A DNA stretch of 64,000 nt from positions 62,001 to 126,000 of the forward strand of contig JADJPQ010000003.1 of assembly GCA_016713175.1 (NCBI GenBank), read 5' to 3'. Position 1 is the first letter of the stretch. Each line of letters opens with the position of its first letter. The notes below the pieces were generated by a model, which saw nothing but the letters and a program-made list of their open reading frames with translations, was not told the origin of the DNA and ran no database searches. A program made the translations under genes and the position numbers. Origin of the DNA: Planctomycetota bacterium (lineage in GTDB: Bacteria > Planctomycetota > UBA1135 > UBA2386). Of the stretch, positions 26,741-35,074 are shown in pieces.

Positions 26741-29700
26741 CTACAGGATCCGCAACTCGACCCCGTTGCTCGCCGCCGCGACACCACTCGGCGCCGTCGG
26801 GTCGAGCACGAACGCCTGCGTGAACAGGCTCCCCTGCTGCAACGTCGGCGGCAGATTGAACGGCAACCGCGCGCGACCGGTGGCATCGAGCATGAACGCT
26901 GCCGACGCGGCGCCGCCGACCAGCAGGTTGCAACCTGGCAGCACCGGCAGGCTCGCTGCCTGGAAACCGAGGAACAGCGCGGCGAAGCCGCTCGGCACGC
27001 CGTCAGCGAGCACCAGGCCGAACAGTTCGCCGGCCGCCGCCCGCCCCTCGCCGGCCAGCACGGGAGTGCGACCCGCACCGGTCGGACAGCCGTTGCCGTA
27101 GGGCACCGCCGTCGTCGGATCGAGCCGCAGCGACGCGGTGCTCGACTGCCCGGCGATGTAGCCCTGCACCAGGATCTGCCCGCGGTCGTTGATCGACACC
27201 GCTTCGCGCAGTTCCCACTTCACGCGCTCGGACGGGTCGATCAGATCCCGCAGCTCGCGCATGCCGTGCAGCGGCGTGTGCACGAACGCCTTCGGCCCGA
27301 CGCCCGAACGGACGCCCGACGTGCCGACGGTCTGGCCGTGGTCATTGATCGCGCGCGCGCTGCTGATGCCGTCGCCGGCCAGCGTGCCGAGATCGACCAG
27401 CGTACCGCCATCGCGGCGGAAGCCACGCATCGCCGAGAACCCGGTGTTGGACGACACGCCGCAGATCTGGTCGTACTCGTTGATCGCGTAGGCGGTCGCG
27501 TGCGCGTGCCCCGGCAGCACGCCGAGGTCGATCAGGCCGGTGGCCTGCTGCCAGACGAACGCACGCCGCGACGCACCACCGTTGACGAACGACTCGCCGC
27601 AGACGAGACCTCGGCGATTGGCGCCAAACGCGGTGCTGGCCGAACCACCGCTCATCGTACCGAGGTTGATCATCCCGCCGGTCTGGGTCCAGACGAATGC
27701 GCGGGCATAGCCGAGCGTCGAATAGCGCGTCGTCCAACCGACCACCATGCCGGTGTCAGCGACGCCGTTGGCGGTGGTGCCGGTCGCGATCGTGCTGACG
27801 CTGCCGTTCGGCTGCATCAGGTAGCTCTGCTCGTAGCCGTTCAGGCCGGTCGTGTAGCCGGATTCGGAGATCGCGACTGCCGACAGCACGTTCTGCAACG
27901 GCGTCAGGCCGAGCACATCATCGTGGCGGAACGCACCAGCGGTGGCGCCGGTCACGCCGTCGCCGACCGAGGCGCCCGCATCGTTGATCGAGCGCAGTTC
28001 GAGTTCGCCACCGGTGACGCCGATCGGCCGCAGCGCGTAGGCAGGCCCAGGCCAGACGCGGAAGGTCGTGTTGATCGGCGATCCCAGCGGCGACGAGGCG
28101 GTGAGGATCACGTTGGTGTCGGGAACCCCGGCGGGCGCCGCCACCACGAACGACACATGCGACAGTCCAGCCGGAATCGTCACCGTCGCCGGGATCGTCA
28201 CGATGCCGGGCGGCGAAGCCTGCAGGTTGACCTGATAGCCACCGGACGGCGCCGGCGCGGTGATGGTCACCGTCGCCAGCTGGCTGTCGCCGCGACGCAG
28301 CTGAGGCGCGGTGCCCAGATAGCCCAATCCGGTCATCGTCTCGTCGACGCGGACCACGAACGTGTCCGCTTGGCCCCGGACGGTCGGCTGGAACACGCCG
28401 GGCGTCGGCGTGATCGCGGTACTCGACGAACCCGAAGTGTGCCCGGCAAACCACGCACTGCCGTTCGGCAGGATGTCGAGTCCAGCGAGCGAGTGCGAAC
28501 CGAACGCGGCGCGCAGCTCGTTGCACCACGCACGCCCATCGGGCGCGATCTTGACGACCCGTGTTCCCGCTGCTGGCGTCGTTCCCGGCAAGGAGCCGCC
28601 CAGCAGGATCCAGGGATAGCCGAGCGGATCGATCTTCATGTCGAGGATGCCGTCGCCGGAATCGTAGACGCCGACCAGCGTGCTCCAGCGCAGCGTCGTC
28701 AGCTGCTGGTCGAACCGCGCCAGGAAACCCTCCGTGTTGCGCGAGTTGTCGTTGGCGCCTGGCCAGAACACCACCATGCTGCCCCAGGTCACCGGATGAC
28801 CGGTGTCGCGCGTGATACCGGCCGCATAGACGTCGAAGGTCTGCGGATCGAAGCCGACCGCCTGCGGCACCGCGCGGAAACGCGTGCTTGCGGCCAGCAT
28901 CGTGATGCCCGGGTCGAACACCGAGAGGAAGCCCGAACCAGCGGTCGTCGAGTCGTAGGCGCCGGGCGTGGTCGGAAAGCTCGCACCGCCGGTCACGCCG
29001 CCGATCGCGATCATGCCGCCCGGACCGAGCGCCAGCGTGCCAGCGAGGTCGTCGCTGCTGCCGCCGAAGTAGCTGAGGGACCGCAGCGTGCCGGCGCGGG
29101 CATAGCGGGCCAGGAACGCATCCTTGCGCCCGGCATTGGTCGCCTGGAACGGGCTGACCACGCCCAGATTGGTCGACAGCGTCGAGCCGATCACGATCGC
29201 GTCCGAGTTGCCATCGAGCTGCACATCACCGCCATCGGACGATGTGGTGCCCAGATTGCCATACAGGTCCCGGCCGGCGCCGCCAAGGTAGGTCGAGAAC
29301 AGGAACCCGGAACCCTGGGCGTTCAACCGGCAGACGAACGCATCGTAGCCACCCGCATTGGCCGGCTGTGCCGCCGCGACCACCGGGAAGTCGGTCGCAT
29401 CGGTGAAGCCGAGCAGCACCGGCTCCTGCGCCGCATCGACCGCGAGCGCGACCACGGCCTCGGCCTGGGTGTAGACCGGCGTGCTGCCGCCAAGGTACGT
29501 CGACCACAACAGCGTGGTGCCGTCCGGCGACAGCTTGGCGACGAACGCATCGTAGACCCCATTGATGTTGCCCTGGATCGGGCCAGCCAACGGGAAATCC
29601 AGCGACGCGGTCTGGCCGCCGATGTAGGCGTTGCCCTGCGGGTCGACGGCGATGTCGAGCGCATAGTCCCAGGAACTGCCGCCCAACCAGGTCGCGTAAC

Positions 29701-30367
29701 CGATCACCGGATCGATGACGACCGGCAGCGTCGGGTCGTGTTCACCGAGCCTGAACCCGAAGGTCGACGCGTCGCGCAGTTCGTAGCGAACGTCCACCAG
29801 CCGCCGCCCCTGCTCCGTGGCCTGCCAGGCCACGGCAGCTGCCTGGCGCATCGTGCCGGCCGGAGTCAGCAGGTCGAGCGCGCCATCGGCGAGTCGCAGT
29901 GCCGCGCCTTCGACGCGGAGCGCCACGGCGCCGACCTCGACGCCAGGCTGGAGTTCGAAGTCGTATTCGAGCCGTTTGCCGTCGCCATGGAGCACGAGAT
30001 CAATGCCGGGCCACACCGCCGGGTAGCGCAACCGCCGTGCCCGCGGCACATCGCGATACCACTGGCTGGGATCACTGCCGCGCAGATAATGCGACCGGCC
30101 GACCGTCTCCGACTCGGCAATCGGAACGACTGCGCGACCAGCCACCGGGGCGAAGCGGATCGACGCCGACTGCGCCCCGACGACGCGCACCGCGAACACG
30201 TCCGGCGCGACGAACACACCATAGCCCGCGCCGCGGGCGACGTGGGTCCATCCGCCAGAGAGCTGGCCGACATCGGACTCGAACTCGAGCGGCGGTGCGA
30301 TCGCAGCGGGTTCTTGGGCAACCGCGAACGCGGTCAGGAACAGAACGGGGAGCCTGGCGAGGACCAT
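26741..30367 (-). CDS. giant secreted SBBP/HAF-repeat beta-propeller protein
   Basis: A 1,208-residue exported protein with a signal peptide (ending Phe-Ala-Val-Ala-Gln, residue 18). The N-terminal region resembles the domain that precedes SBBP repeats (FESDVGQLSGGWTHVARGAG). SBBP repeats follow, for example YDAFVAKLSPDGTTLLWSTY with LGGS, LGGAGRDLYGN and FGGSSDDLAGTLAL. The second half carries HAF-type extracellular repeats (AFVWTQTGGMINLGTMSGGS, AFVWQQATGLIDLGVLPGHA, ARAINDHGQTVGTSG). The end is the shared C-terminal module (YGNGCPTGAGRTP, FGLVLADGVPSGF, LPVLPGCNL, QAFVLDPTAPSGVAAAS). The ATG at 30367 is used because the signal peptide starts there. The role is unknown; such proteins are frequent in Planctomycetota. 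Confidence 0.8.
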   Translation of the reverse strand: MVLARLPVLFLTAFAVAQEPAAIAPPLEFESDVGQLSGGWTHVARGAGYGVFVAPDVFAVRVVGAQSASIRFAPVAGRAVVPIAESETVGRSHYLRGSDPSQWYRDVPRARRLRYPAVWPGIDLVLHGDGKRLEYDFELQPGVEVGAVALRVEGAALRLADGALDLLTPAGTMRQAAAVAWQATEQGRRLVDVRYELRDASTFGFRLGEHDPTLPVVIDPVIGYATWLGGSSWDYALDIAVDPQGNAYIGGQTASLDFPLAGPIQGNINGVYDAFVAKLSPDGTTLLWSTYLGGSTPVYTQAEAVVALAVDAAQEPVLLGFTDATDFPVVAAAQPANAGGYDAFVCRLNAQGSGFLFSTYLGGAGRDLYGNLGTTSSDGGDVQLDGNSDAIVIGSTLSTNLGVVSPFQATNAGRKDAFLARYARAGTLRSLSYFGGSSDDLAGTLALGPGGMIAIGGVTGGASFPTTPGAYDSTTAGSGFLSVFDPGITMLAASTRFRAVPQAVGFDPQTFDVYAAGITRDTGHPVTWGSMVVFWPGANDNSRNTEGFLARFDQQLTTLRWSTLVGVYDSGDGILDMKIDPLGYPWILLGGSLPGTTPAAGTRVVKIAPDGRAWCNELRAAFGSHSLAGLDILPNGSAWFAGHTSGSSSTAITPTPGVFQPTVRGQADTFVVRVDETMTGLGYLGTAPQLRRGDSQLATVTITAPAPSGGYQVNLQASPPGIVTIPATVTIPAGLSHVSFVVAAPAGVPDTNVILTASSPLGSPINTTFRVWPGPAYALRPIGVTGGELELRSINDAGASVGDGVTGATAGAFRHDDVLGLTPLQNVLSAVAISESGYTTGLNGYEQSYLMQPNGSVSTIATGTTANGVADTGMVVGWTTRYSTLGYARAFVWTQTGGMINLGTMSGGSASTAFGANRRGLVCGESFVNGGASRRAFVWQQATGLIDLGVLPGHAHATAYAINEYDQICGVSSNTGFSAMRGFRRDGGTLVDLGTLAGDGISSARAINDHGQTVGTSGVRSGVGPKAFVHTPLHGMRELRDLIDPSERVKWELREAVSINDRGQILVQGYIAGQSSTASLRLDPTTAVPYGNGCPTGAGRTPVLAGEGRAAAGELFGLVLADGVPSGFAALFLGFQAASLPVLPGCNLLVGGAASAAFMLDATGRARLPFNLPPTLQQGSLFTQAFVLDPTAPSGVAAASNGVELRIL

Positions 30368-30494
30368 GCCGCCGGTGGGGCAACCGGCATGCCGCTGGTC
30401 TTGTCCACCACTTCGAGTGTTCTCGCGGCCAAGAACGTGCGCGATCTGGACCGCGGCATCCGTTTCCCGAACGCCACGGTGGCTTGCCTCAGCC

Positions 30495-31847
30495 CTACTG
30501 CGCAGGTTGCGACGGCGTCGCCGTCGGTGACTGGGGAGCGGCCTGCGTGCCAACGACCGGTGGAACTGCCGACGATGCCGGTTGCCAGCTGCGGCCGGTG
30601 ATCAGCCGCGCGCCGCGCGCGAAGGCGAAGTACTGCCATGCCCACCCGACCATGCAGGCGATGCGATTCCGGAAGCCGATCAGATAGGCGATGTGGATCA
30701 ACCACCACATCCACCACGCCAGGAACCCGGAGACCCGCCAGCGACCGATCTGCCCGACCGCCGCCGCGCGACCGATCGTCGCCAGCGACCCTTTGTCGAC
30801 ATAGCGGAACGGCTTCGTCGGCAACCCCTGGATCCGCGCCAGGATGTTGCGCGCGGCGCAGCGCCCCGCCTGGATCGCCGCCGGCGCCACGCCCGGAACC
30901 GACTTGCCGTCCTGCTGGACACTCATCAAGTCGCCGACCACGAAGGCCTCCGGGTGCCTCGGAATCGACAGATCCGGCTCGACCAGCACACGGCCGGCGC
31001 GATCGACCGGCACGCCGAGCGAACGACCGAGCGGCGACGCCGCCACGCCAGCGGCCCACAGCACCGTTCGCGCCGTGATCCGTTCGTTGCCGATCTGCAC
31101 GCCTGAGCCATCGATCGCGGTGACCATGGCCTCGGTGCGGACTTCGACCCCGATCCGTTCGAGCTGGGAATGTGCCTTCGCCGACAGTTCGCTCGCGTAG
31201 GGCGGCAGCACCCGATCGGCGCCTTCGACCAGCACGACGCGGAGGCTGCGCGGATCGAAGGTCCGAAAATCCCTGGCGACGGTCTGCCGGCCGATCTCGA
31301 TCAACGCCCCGGCGAGTTCGACGCCGGTCGGACCGGCACCGACCACCACGAACGTCAGCAGTTCGCGCACGCGCTCGGGGTCGGCCTCGCGTTCGGCGGC
31401 TTCGTAGGCGGACAGCACGCGGCGGCGAATCTCGAGGGCATCCTCGATGGTCTTCAGTCCAGGCGCCCACTGCTCCCACGCATCGTTGCCGAAGTAGCTG
31501 TGGGTCGCGCCGGTGGCGATGATCAGGCAGTCGTACGGCAGTTCCCCGCCCTGCAACTCGATGACGCGGCGCCGCAGGTCGATGCGTTCGGCGCAGGCCA
31601 GGATGGTCCGCGCGTTGGTCTGCTTGCGCAGCACCGACCGGATCGGGTAGGCGATGTCGCCGGGGTTGAGCGCCGCGGTCGCGACCTGGTACAGCAGCGG
31701 CTGGAACAGGTGGTGATTGCGTTGATCGACCAACGTGATCCGCAGCGGCTGCGACCGCAGAGCGCGCACGGCGGACAGGCCGGCGAAGCCACCGCCGATC
31801 ACGACCAGGTGCGGCCGCAGGTCGGTTGGATTGGCCAGGGCATCCAT
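30495..31847 (-). CDS. NADH dehydrogenase, type II (NDH-2-like)
   Basis: A 450-residue FAD/NAD(P)-binding oxidoreductase that passes electrons from NADH to quinone without pumping protons. The FAD dinucleotide fold is LVVIGGGFAGLSAVRAL at the N-terminus and the NADH fold is LLTFVVVGAGPTGVELAGAL. The conserved AFVVGDLMSV and APAAIQAGR segments follow. The C-terminus is amphipathic and Trp-rich (WWMWWLIHIAYLIGFRN) and probably anchors the enzyme in the membrane, followed by a low-complexity Pro/Ser/Ala tail. The ATG at 31847 is used; longer upstream frames belong to the Kelch gene region. No ndh symbol is assigned because related plastoquinone-type enzymes are close. Confidence 0.9.
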   Translation of the reverse strand: MDALANPTDLRPHLVVIGGGFAGLSAVRALRSQPLRITLVDQRNHHLFQPLLYQVATAALNPGDIAYPIRSVLRKQTNARTILACAERIDLRRRVIELQGGELPYDCLIIATGATHSYFGNDAWEQWAPGLKTIEDALEIRRRVLSAYEAAEREADPERVRELLTFVVVGAGPTGVELAGALIEIGRQTVARDFRTFDPRSLRVVLVEGADRVLPPYASELSAKAHSQLERIGVEVRTEAMVTAIDGSGVQIGNERITARTVLWAAGVAASPLGRSLGVPVDRAGRVLVEPDLSIPRHPEAFVVGDLMSVQQDGKSVPGVAPAAIQAGRCAARNILARIQGLPTKPFRYVDKGSLATIGRAAAVGQIGRWRVSGFLAWWMWWLIHIAYLIGFRNRIACMVGWAWQYFAFARGARLITGRSWQPASSAVPPVVGTQAAPQSPTATPSQPAQ

Positions 31848-31924
31848 CGGCAGCGCAGCATGGACGGCCGGTGACGGAATGCCAGCGCCGCGGCGCAATC
31901 TCCGGCGGCACCGGTTGCCGGAGG

Positions 31925-34105
31925 TCAGTCGCCGACCCGCGCCGTCACCACCGCTGTCAGACCAAAGCCCAGGGGCGCCGTCGGGTCGAGCGCGCCGACC
32001 TGGAACACCGCCTCGAGCCCGATCAGCACGGGATTGGCCGGCACCGGCGCCGGCACGACCGCGAAACCATCGACGTTGGCGACCGCGAGCACCGACACCA
32101 GACCGTTCTGCAGCATCCGGCAGTTGCCGCCGATCGGCATCGTGGTCGCATCCATCGCGACGGCCAGCACGAACGGCGCCTGCGCAGCGAGCCGGACGAC
32201 GTCGAGCCGGAACACCGTGCGCCCGAGCACCGGATCGCCGAACGGCGACAACTGCGGCAACCGGGCACCGCCGCAGGCCGTTCCACTGGTCGCGATGCCG
32301 GCCACCGACGGCGAACCGATCCACAGATCGTTGCTGACCAACATCGTGCCGGCAGAGACCAGGTTGAGCGCCACGACCCGGCCCAGCCGATCGTGCCAGG
32401 CCACCAGCGGCGCGAGCGCGCCGCCGACATCGCCAGCGCGGGACCAATCGCTGCCATCCCATTCCCAACTGTCCGCTTGCGCCGCCGACGATCGCGCACC
32501 GCCGGCCAGCACGATCCGCCCGCGCGCGGCGTCGTGGACCATCGCGTGATAGAGCCTCGCCGACGGCGCATGGGCAGGCAGACGCTGCTGCCAGACGCTG
32601 CCGTTCCACTCCCAGGTGTCGGCAACCATGGTACCGCCCTGACCGGAGGTCAGGCCACCGAACAACAGCATGCGATCGCGCGCCACGTCATAGGCCATCG
32701 CGTGACCGCTGCGCGCCGACGGTCCGGCGGTTGCCAGCGGCGTCCAGATGCTGCCGTTCCACGCCCACGTGTCACCGTATCCGACATTCAGGTTGCGGCC
32801 GCCGAACACCAGCACGTGCGCTCGCACCCGGTCGAACGCCATCGCATGATCGAACCGCCCCGGCGGCGACACCGGCGGTTGCGGGTTGGTCCAGTTGGAA
32901 CCATCCCATTCCCAAACGGCGTTCTGGCCGAACAACGACAACATGCCGCCGAACAACACCGTTCGCCCGCGCGCGCGATCGTGGCAGACCCGCGTCAACT
33001 GGAAGTACGGCGGCTCGACCGGCGGGATGATCTCGCGCCAGACCGCGCCGTCCCATTCCCACGTGTGGGTCGGCGTCGTCCATGCATCACCACCACCGAC
33101 AAACACGAGGCGATCGCGCACCGGGTCGTAGTCGATGCCAGCACCGGCGCGCGGCTGCGGCCCGCCGTTCCCGAGTTGCAGCCACTGCGTGCCGTCATAG
33201 GTCCACGTGTCGCCCATCGTGGTGACCGACGAGGTGGTCATCGCCGTCGTGGTTCCGCCATACATCGCGACCTGGCCGGTCGTGCCGTCCCAGGCCAGAC
33301 CGAAACCGGTCCGCTGCGACGGTCCCTGCGGGCCGCGCTGCCAATCACCACCCCACCATTCCCACGGATACGGATCCGGGCCCCCGCACATCACGACGCA
33401 ACCACGGGCGAAGTCGGTCGTCATCCGGTGACCGGCGCGCCGCACCGGCACGGTCGCCGGCTGCATCTGCGTCCAGCTCGTACCATCCCAGGTCCAGGTG
33501 TCGGAGCGCGGCACCATGCCATCGGCGCCGCCGAACAACACCATCCGCTGGCTGCCCGGGTGCCACGCCATCGCCGCGTCGTTGCGCCCGATCGGCCCAC
33601 TGACCAGCGCCCGCGTCCACGCATTGCCATCCCATTCCCAGGTGTCCGAGTGCAGCGCGCCGCCGTAGATCAGGCCGCCGAACAGAACCGCGCGCGACCG
33701 CACCGGATCCCAGGCCATCACCGCCGAACTACGGGCCGCCGGCGCCGTCGGCGTCACCCGCTGCGTCCAATCGGCGCCATCGTATTCCCAGGTGTCGCCG
33801 AATTGCACGTTGCCGGCGATGCCGCCGAACAGCAACACCCGGCGCCTGACGTCGTCGAACACGAACCCGTGGTTCAGTCGCGACGCCGGCCGCGTCGCCG
33901 TCGGTCGCGTCTGCCACGCGGAACCGTCCCACTCGAGGATCTTGTCGCCGCGCAACGCGACCAACCGGCCGCGCGCGCCATCGAACGTCATCTCGATCTG
34001 GCGCTGCGTCGACAGCGAATGTTCGCGCCACTCGATCTGGCCGACGGCACCGGCCGACAGCAACACCGAGCACGAAAGCAGGCCGGACAGGCGACGTGGG
34101 TTCAT
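31925..34105 (-). CDS. secreted Kelch-repeat protein
   Basis: A 726-residue exported protein with a signal peptide ending Gly-Ala-Val-Gly-Gln (residue 23). The body holds about ten Kelch-type repeats with VLLFGGxxG followed by DTWEWDGxxW, e.g. RVLLFGGIAGNVQFGDTWEY, AVLFGGLIYGGALHSDTWEW and VLVFGGRNLNVGYGDTWAWN, predicting one or two beta-propellers. The last 110 residues are the shared C-terminal module (GTACGGARLPQLS, IGGNCRMLQ, VGALDPTAPLGFGL). The ATG overlaps the stop of the selenoprotein gene by 4 bp (ATGA), so it is coupled to the Bat operon; no promoter is visible between them. Confidence 0.8.
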   Translation of the reverse strand: MNPRRLSGLLSCSVLLSAGAVGQIEWREHSLSTQRQIEMTFDGARGRLVALRGDKILEWDGSAWQTRPTATRPASRLNHGFVFDDVRRRVLLFGGIAGNVQFGDTWEYDGADWTQRVTPTAPAARSSAVMAWDPVRSRAVLFGGLIYGGALHSDTWEWDGNAWTRALVSGPIGRNDAAMAWHPGSQRMVLFGGADGMVPRSDTWTWDGTSWTQMQPATVPVRRAGHRMTTDFARGCVVMCGGPDPYPWEWWGGDWQRGPQGPSQRTGFGLAWDGTTGQVAMYGGTTTAMTTSSVTTMGDTWTYDGTQWLQLGNGGPQPRAGAGIDYDPVRDRLVFVGGGDAWTTPTHTWEWDGAVWREIIPPVEPPYFQLTRVCHDRARGRTVLFGGMLSLFGQNAVWEWDGSNWTNPQPPVSPPGRFDHAMAFDRVRAHVLVFGGRNLNVGYGDTWAWNGSIWTPLATAGPSARSGHAMAYDVARDRMLLFGGLTSGQGGTMVADTWEWNGSVWQQRLPAHAPSARLYHAMVHDAARGRIVLAGGARSSAAQADSWEWDGSDWSRAGDVGGALAPLVAWHDRLGRVVALNLVSAGTMLVSNDLWIGSPSVAGIATSGTACGGARLPQLSPFGDPVLGRTVFRLDVVRLAAQAPFVLAVAMDATTMPIGGNCRMLQNGLVSVLAVANVDGFAVVPAPVPANPVLIGLEAVFQVGALDPTAPLGFGLTAVVTARVGD

Positions 34106-35034
34106 TTGCGTTCCCGGGCAGGCGGCAGGGTCACTCCGAGTTCTTCGAGTTCGCGGCGCAGGTCGCCGGTCGGGTTCCTGGTGACGCCGCGCTGGCGCGC
34201 GAGCGAGCGCAGGCAGGCCTGCGCGACCAGGAAGTCGGCCGTCGTGGTCAAGCGGCCGCCCTTCAACGCGGTCGTCAGCGATGCGGCGAGCGGATCATCG
34301 ACCCCGAGGGCCTTGCAGGCTTCGAGCAGGCGCCAGGCCAGCACTTTGGCATCGACGCGTTCGACGGTGTCGTCGCGTTCGAGCGCTTGCCACTGCGCCA
34401 GCGCGTCCTTGCCGATCGCCAGGTCGGCACTGGTGGCGGCATCGATCGCCGCCGCGATCGCGGTGCGGCGCTGGCGACCGTGCGGAGTGTCGTCACCGGC
34501 GAACAGTTCGCGACCGGCGGCCCGGATCGTCTGCCGCAAGGCGACCCGCGCGCGCAGCTCGTCGGCAACGACGACACCGTCTTCATCGAGCACCGACAGC
34601 AGCCAGGCCTGCAGCGCCTCCGGTTCCTTGGTGTAGCGGTAGTCGGTCCGCGCGACCTTGCTCTTGTCGGCACTGGCCAGCAACACGATCTCGCCGACCA
34701 GCGGCTTGCTCTTCCACGACTCCGACACGTCCCACAGTTCGGGGTTGCGGCGCTGGCGCTCCGCGGGCGTCCACGGCGGATCGACGATCGTGGCGAGGAA
34801 GTGCGTGGCGATCAGTTCGCGCGTGGTGTCGTCGAAGAGCGCACGGCTCTCGAACGCCTGGCAGCCGGGTCAACCGGGCCAGTCCTGGTAGACCAGCACG
34901 CGCTTGTGGTCCTTCTGGGCGGCGGCGAACGCCTCGTTCGCGGGCAGCAACGGCAGGTGGTCTTCCTCGCGCTGCGCCGGCAGCGAGGCGAGCAGGCAGG
35001 ACGTCAGGCCAGCGAAGGCGCGCGCGATCACCAT
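34102..35034 (-). CDS. exported thioredoxin-like selenoprotein with a Sec-Pro-Gly-Cys motif
   Basis: The gene runs from ATG at 35034, through an in-frame TGA at 34870-34872 (codon 55), to 34102: 310 residues. Residues 1-19 form a signal peptide. Then comes FAAAQKDHKRVLVYQDWPG-U followed by PGCQAFESRALFDDTTREL, a thioredoxin-fold N-terminus with selenocysteine as the first redox residue (UXXC). The rest continues without a stop and includes the cis-Pro-like region KPLVGEIVLLAS and a helical C-terminal half (EALQAWLLSVLDEDG onward). Without Sec decoding the gene appears as two unrelated fragments. It lies 40 bp after the BatD-like gene and overlaps the Kelch gene. Periplasmic thiol/peroxide redox chemistry is likely but not proven. 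Confidence 0.85.
34832..34853 (-). promoter_or_regulatory. bacterial SECIS-like hairpin in the thioredoxin-like selenoprotein gene
   Basis: After the UGA and a 16-nt spacer, TCGAGAGC pairs with GCTCT and CGA around a CGTGC loop, leaving one bulged U on the 3' side: 8 base pairs. The loop starts 25 nt after the UGA and has G as its second base, consistent with bacterial SECIS features. Confidence 0.65.
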
Positions 35035-35074
35035 GGCAGCAGGATCGCCGGTCTGGCGATGGACCGCAACCGGG

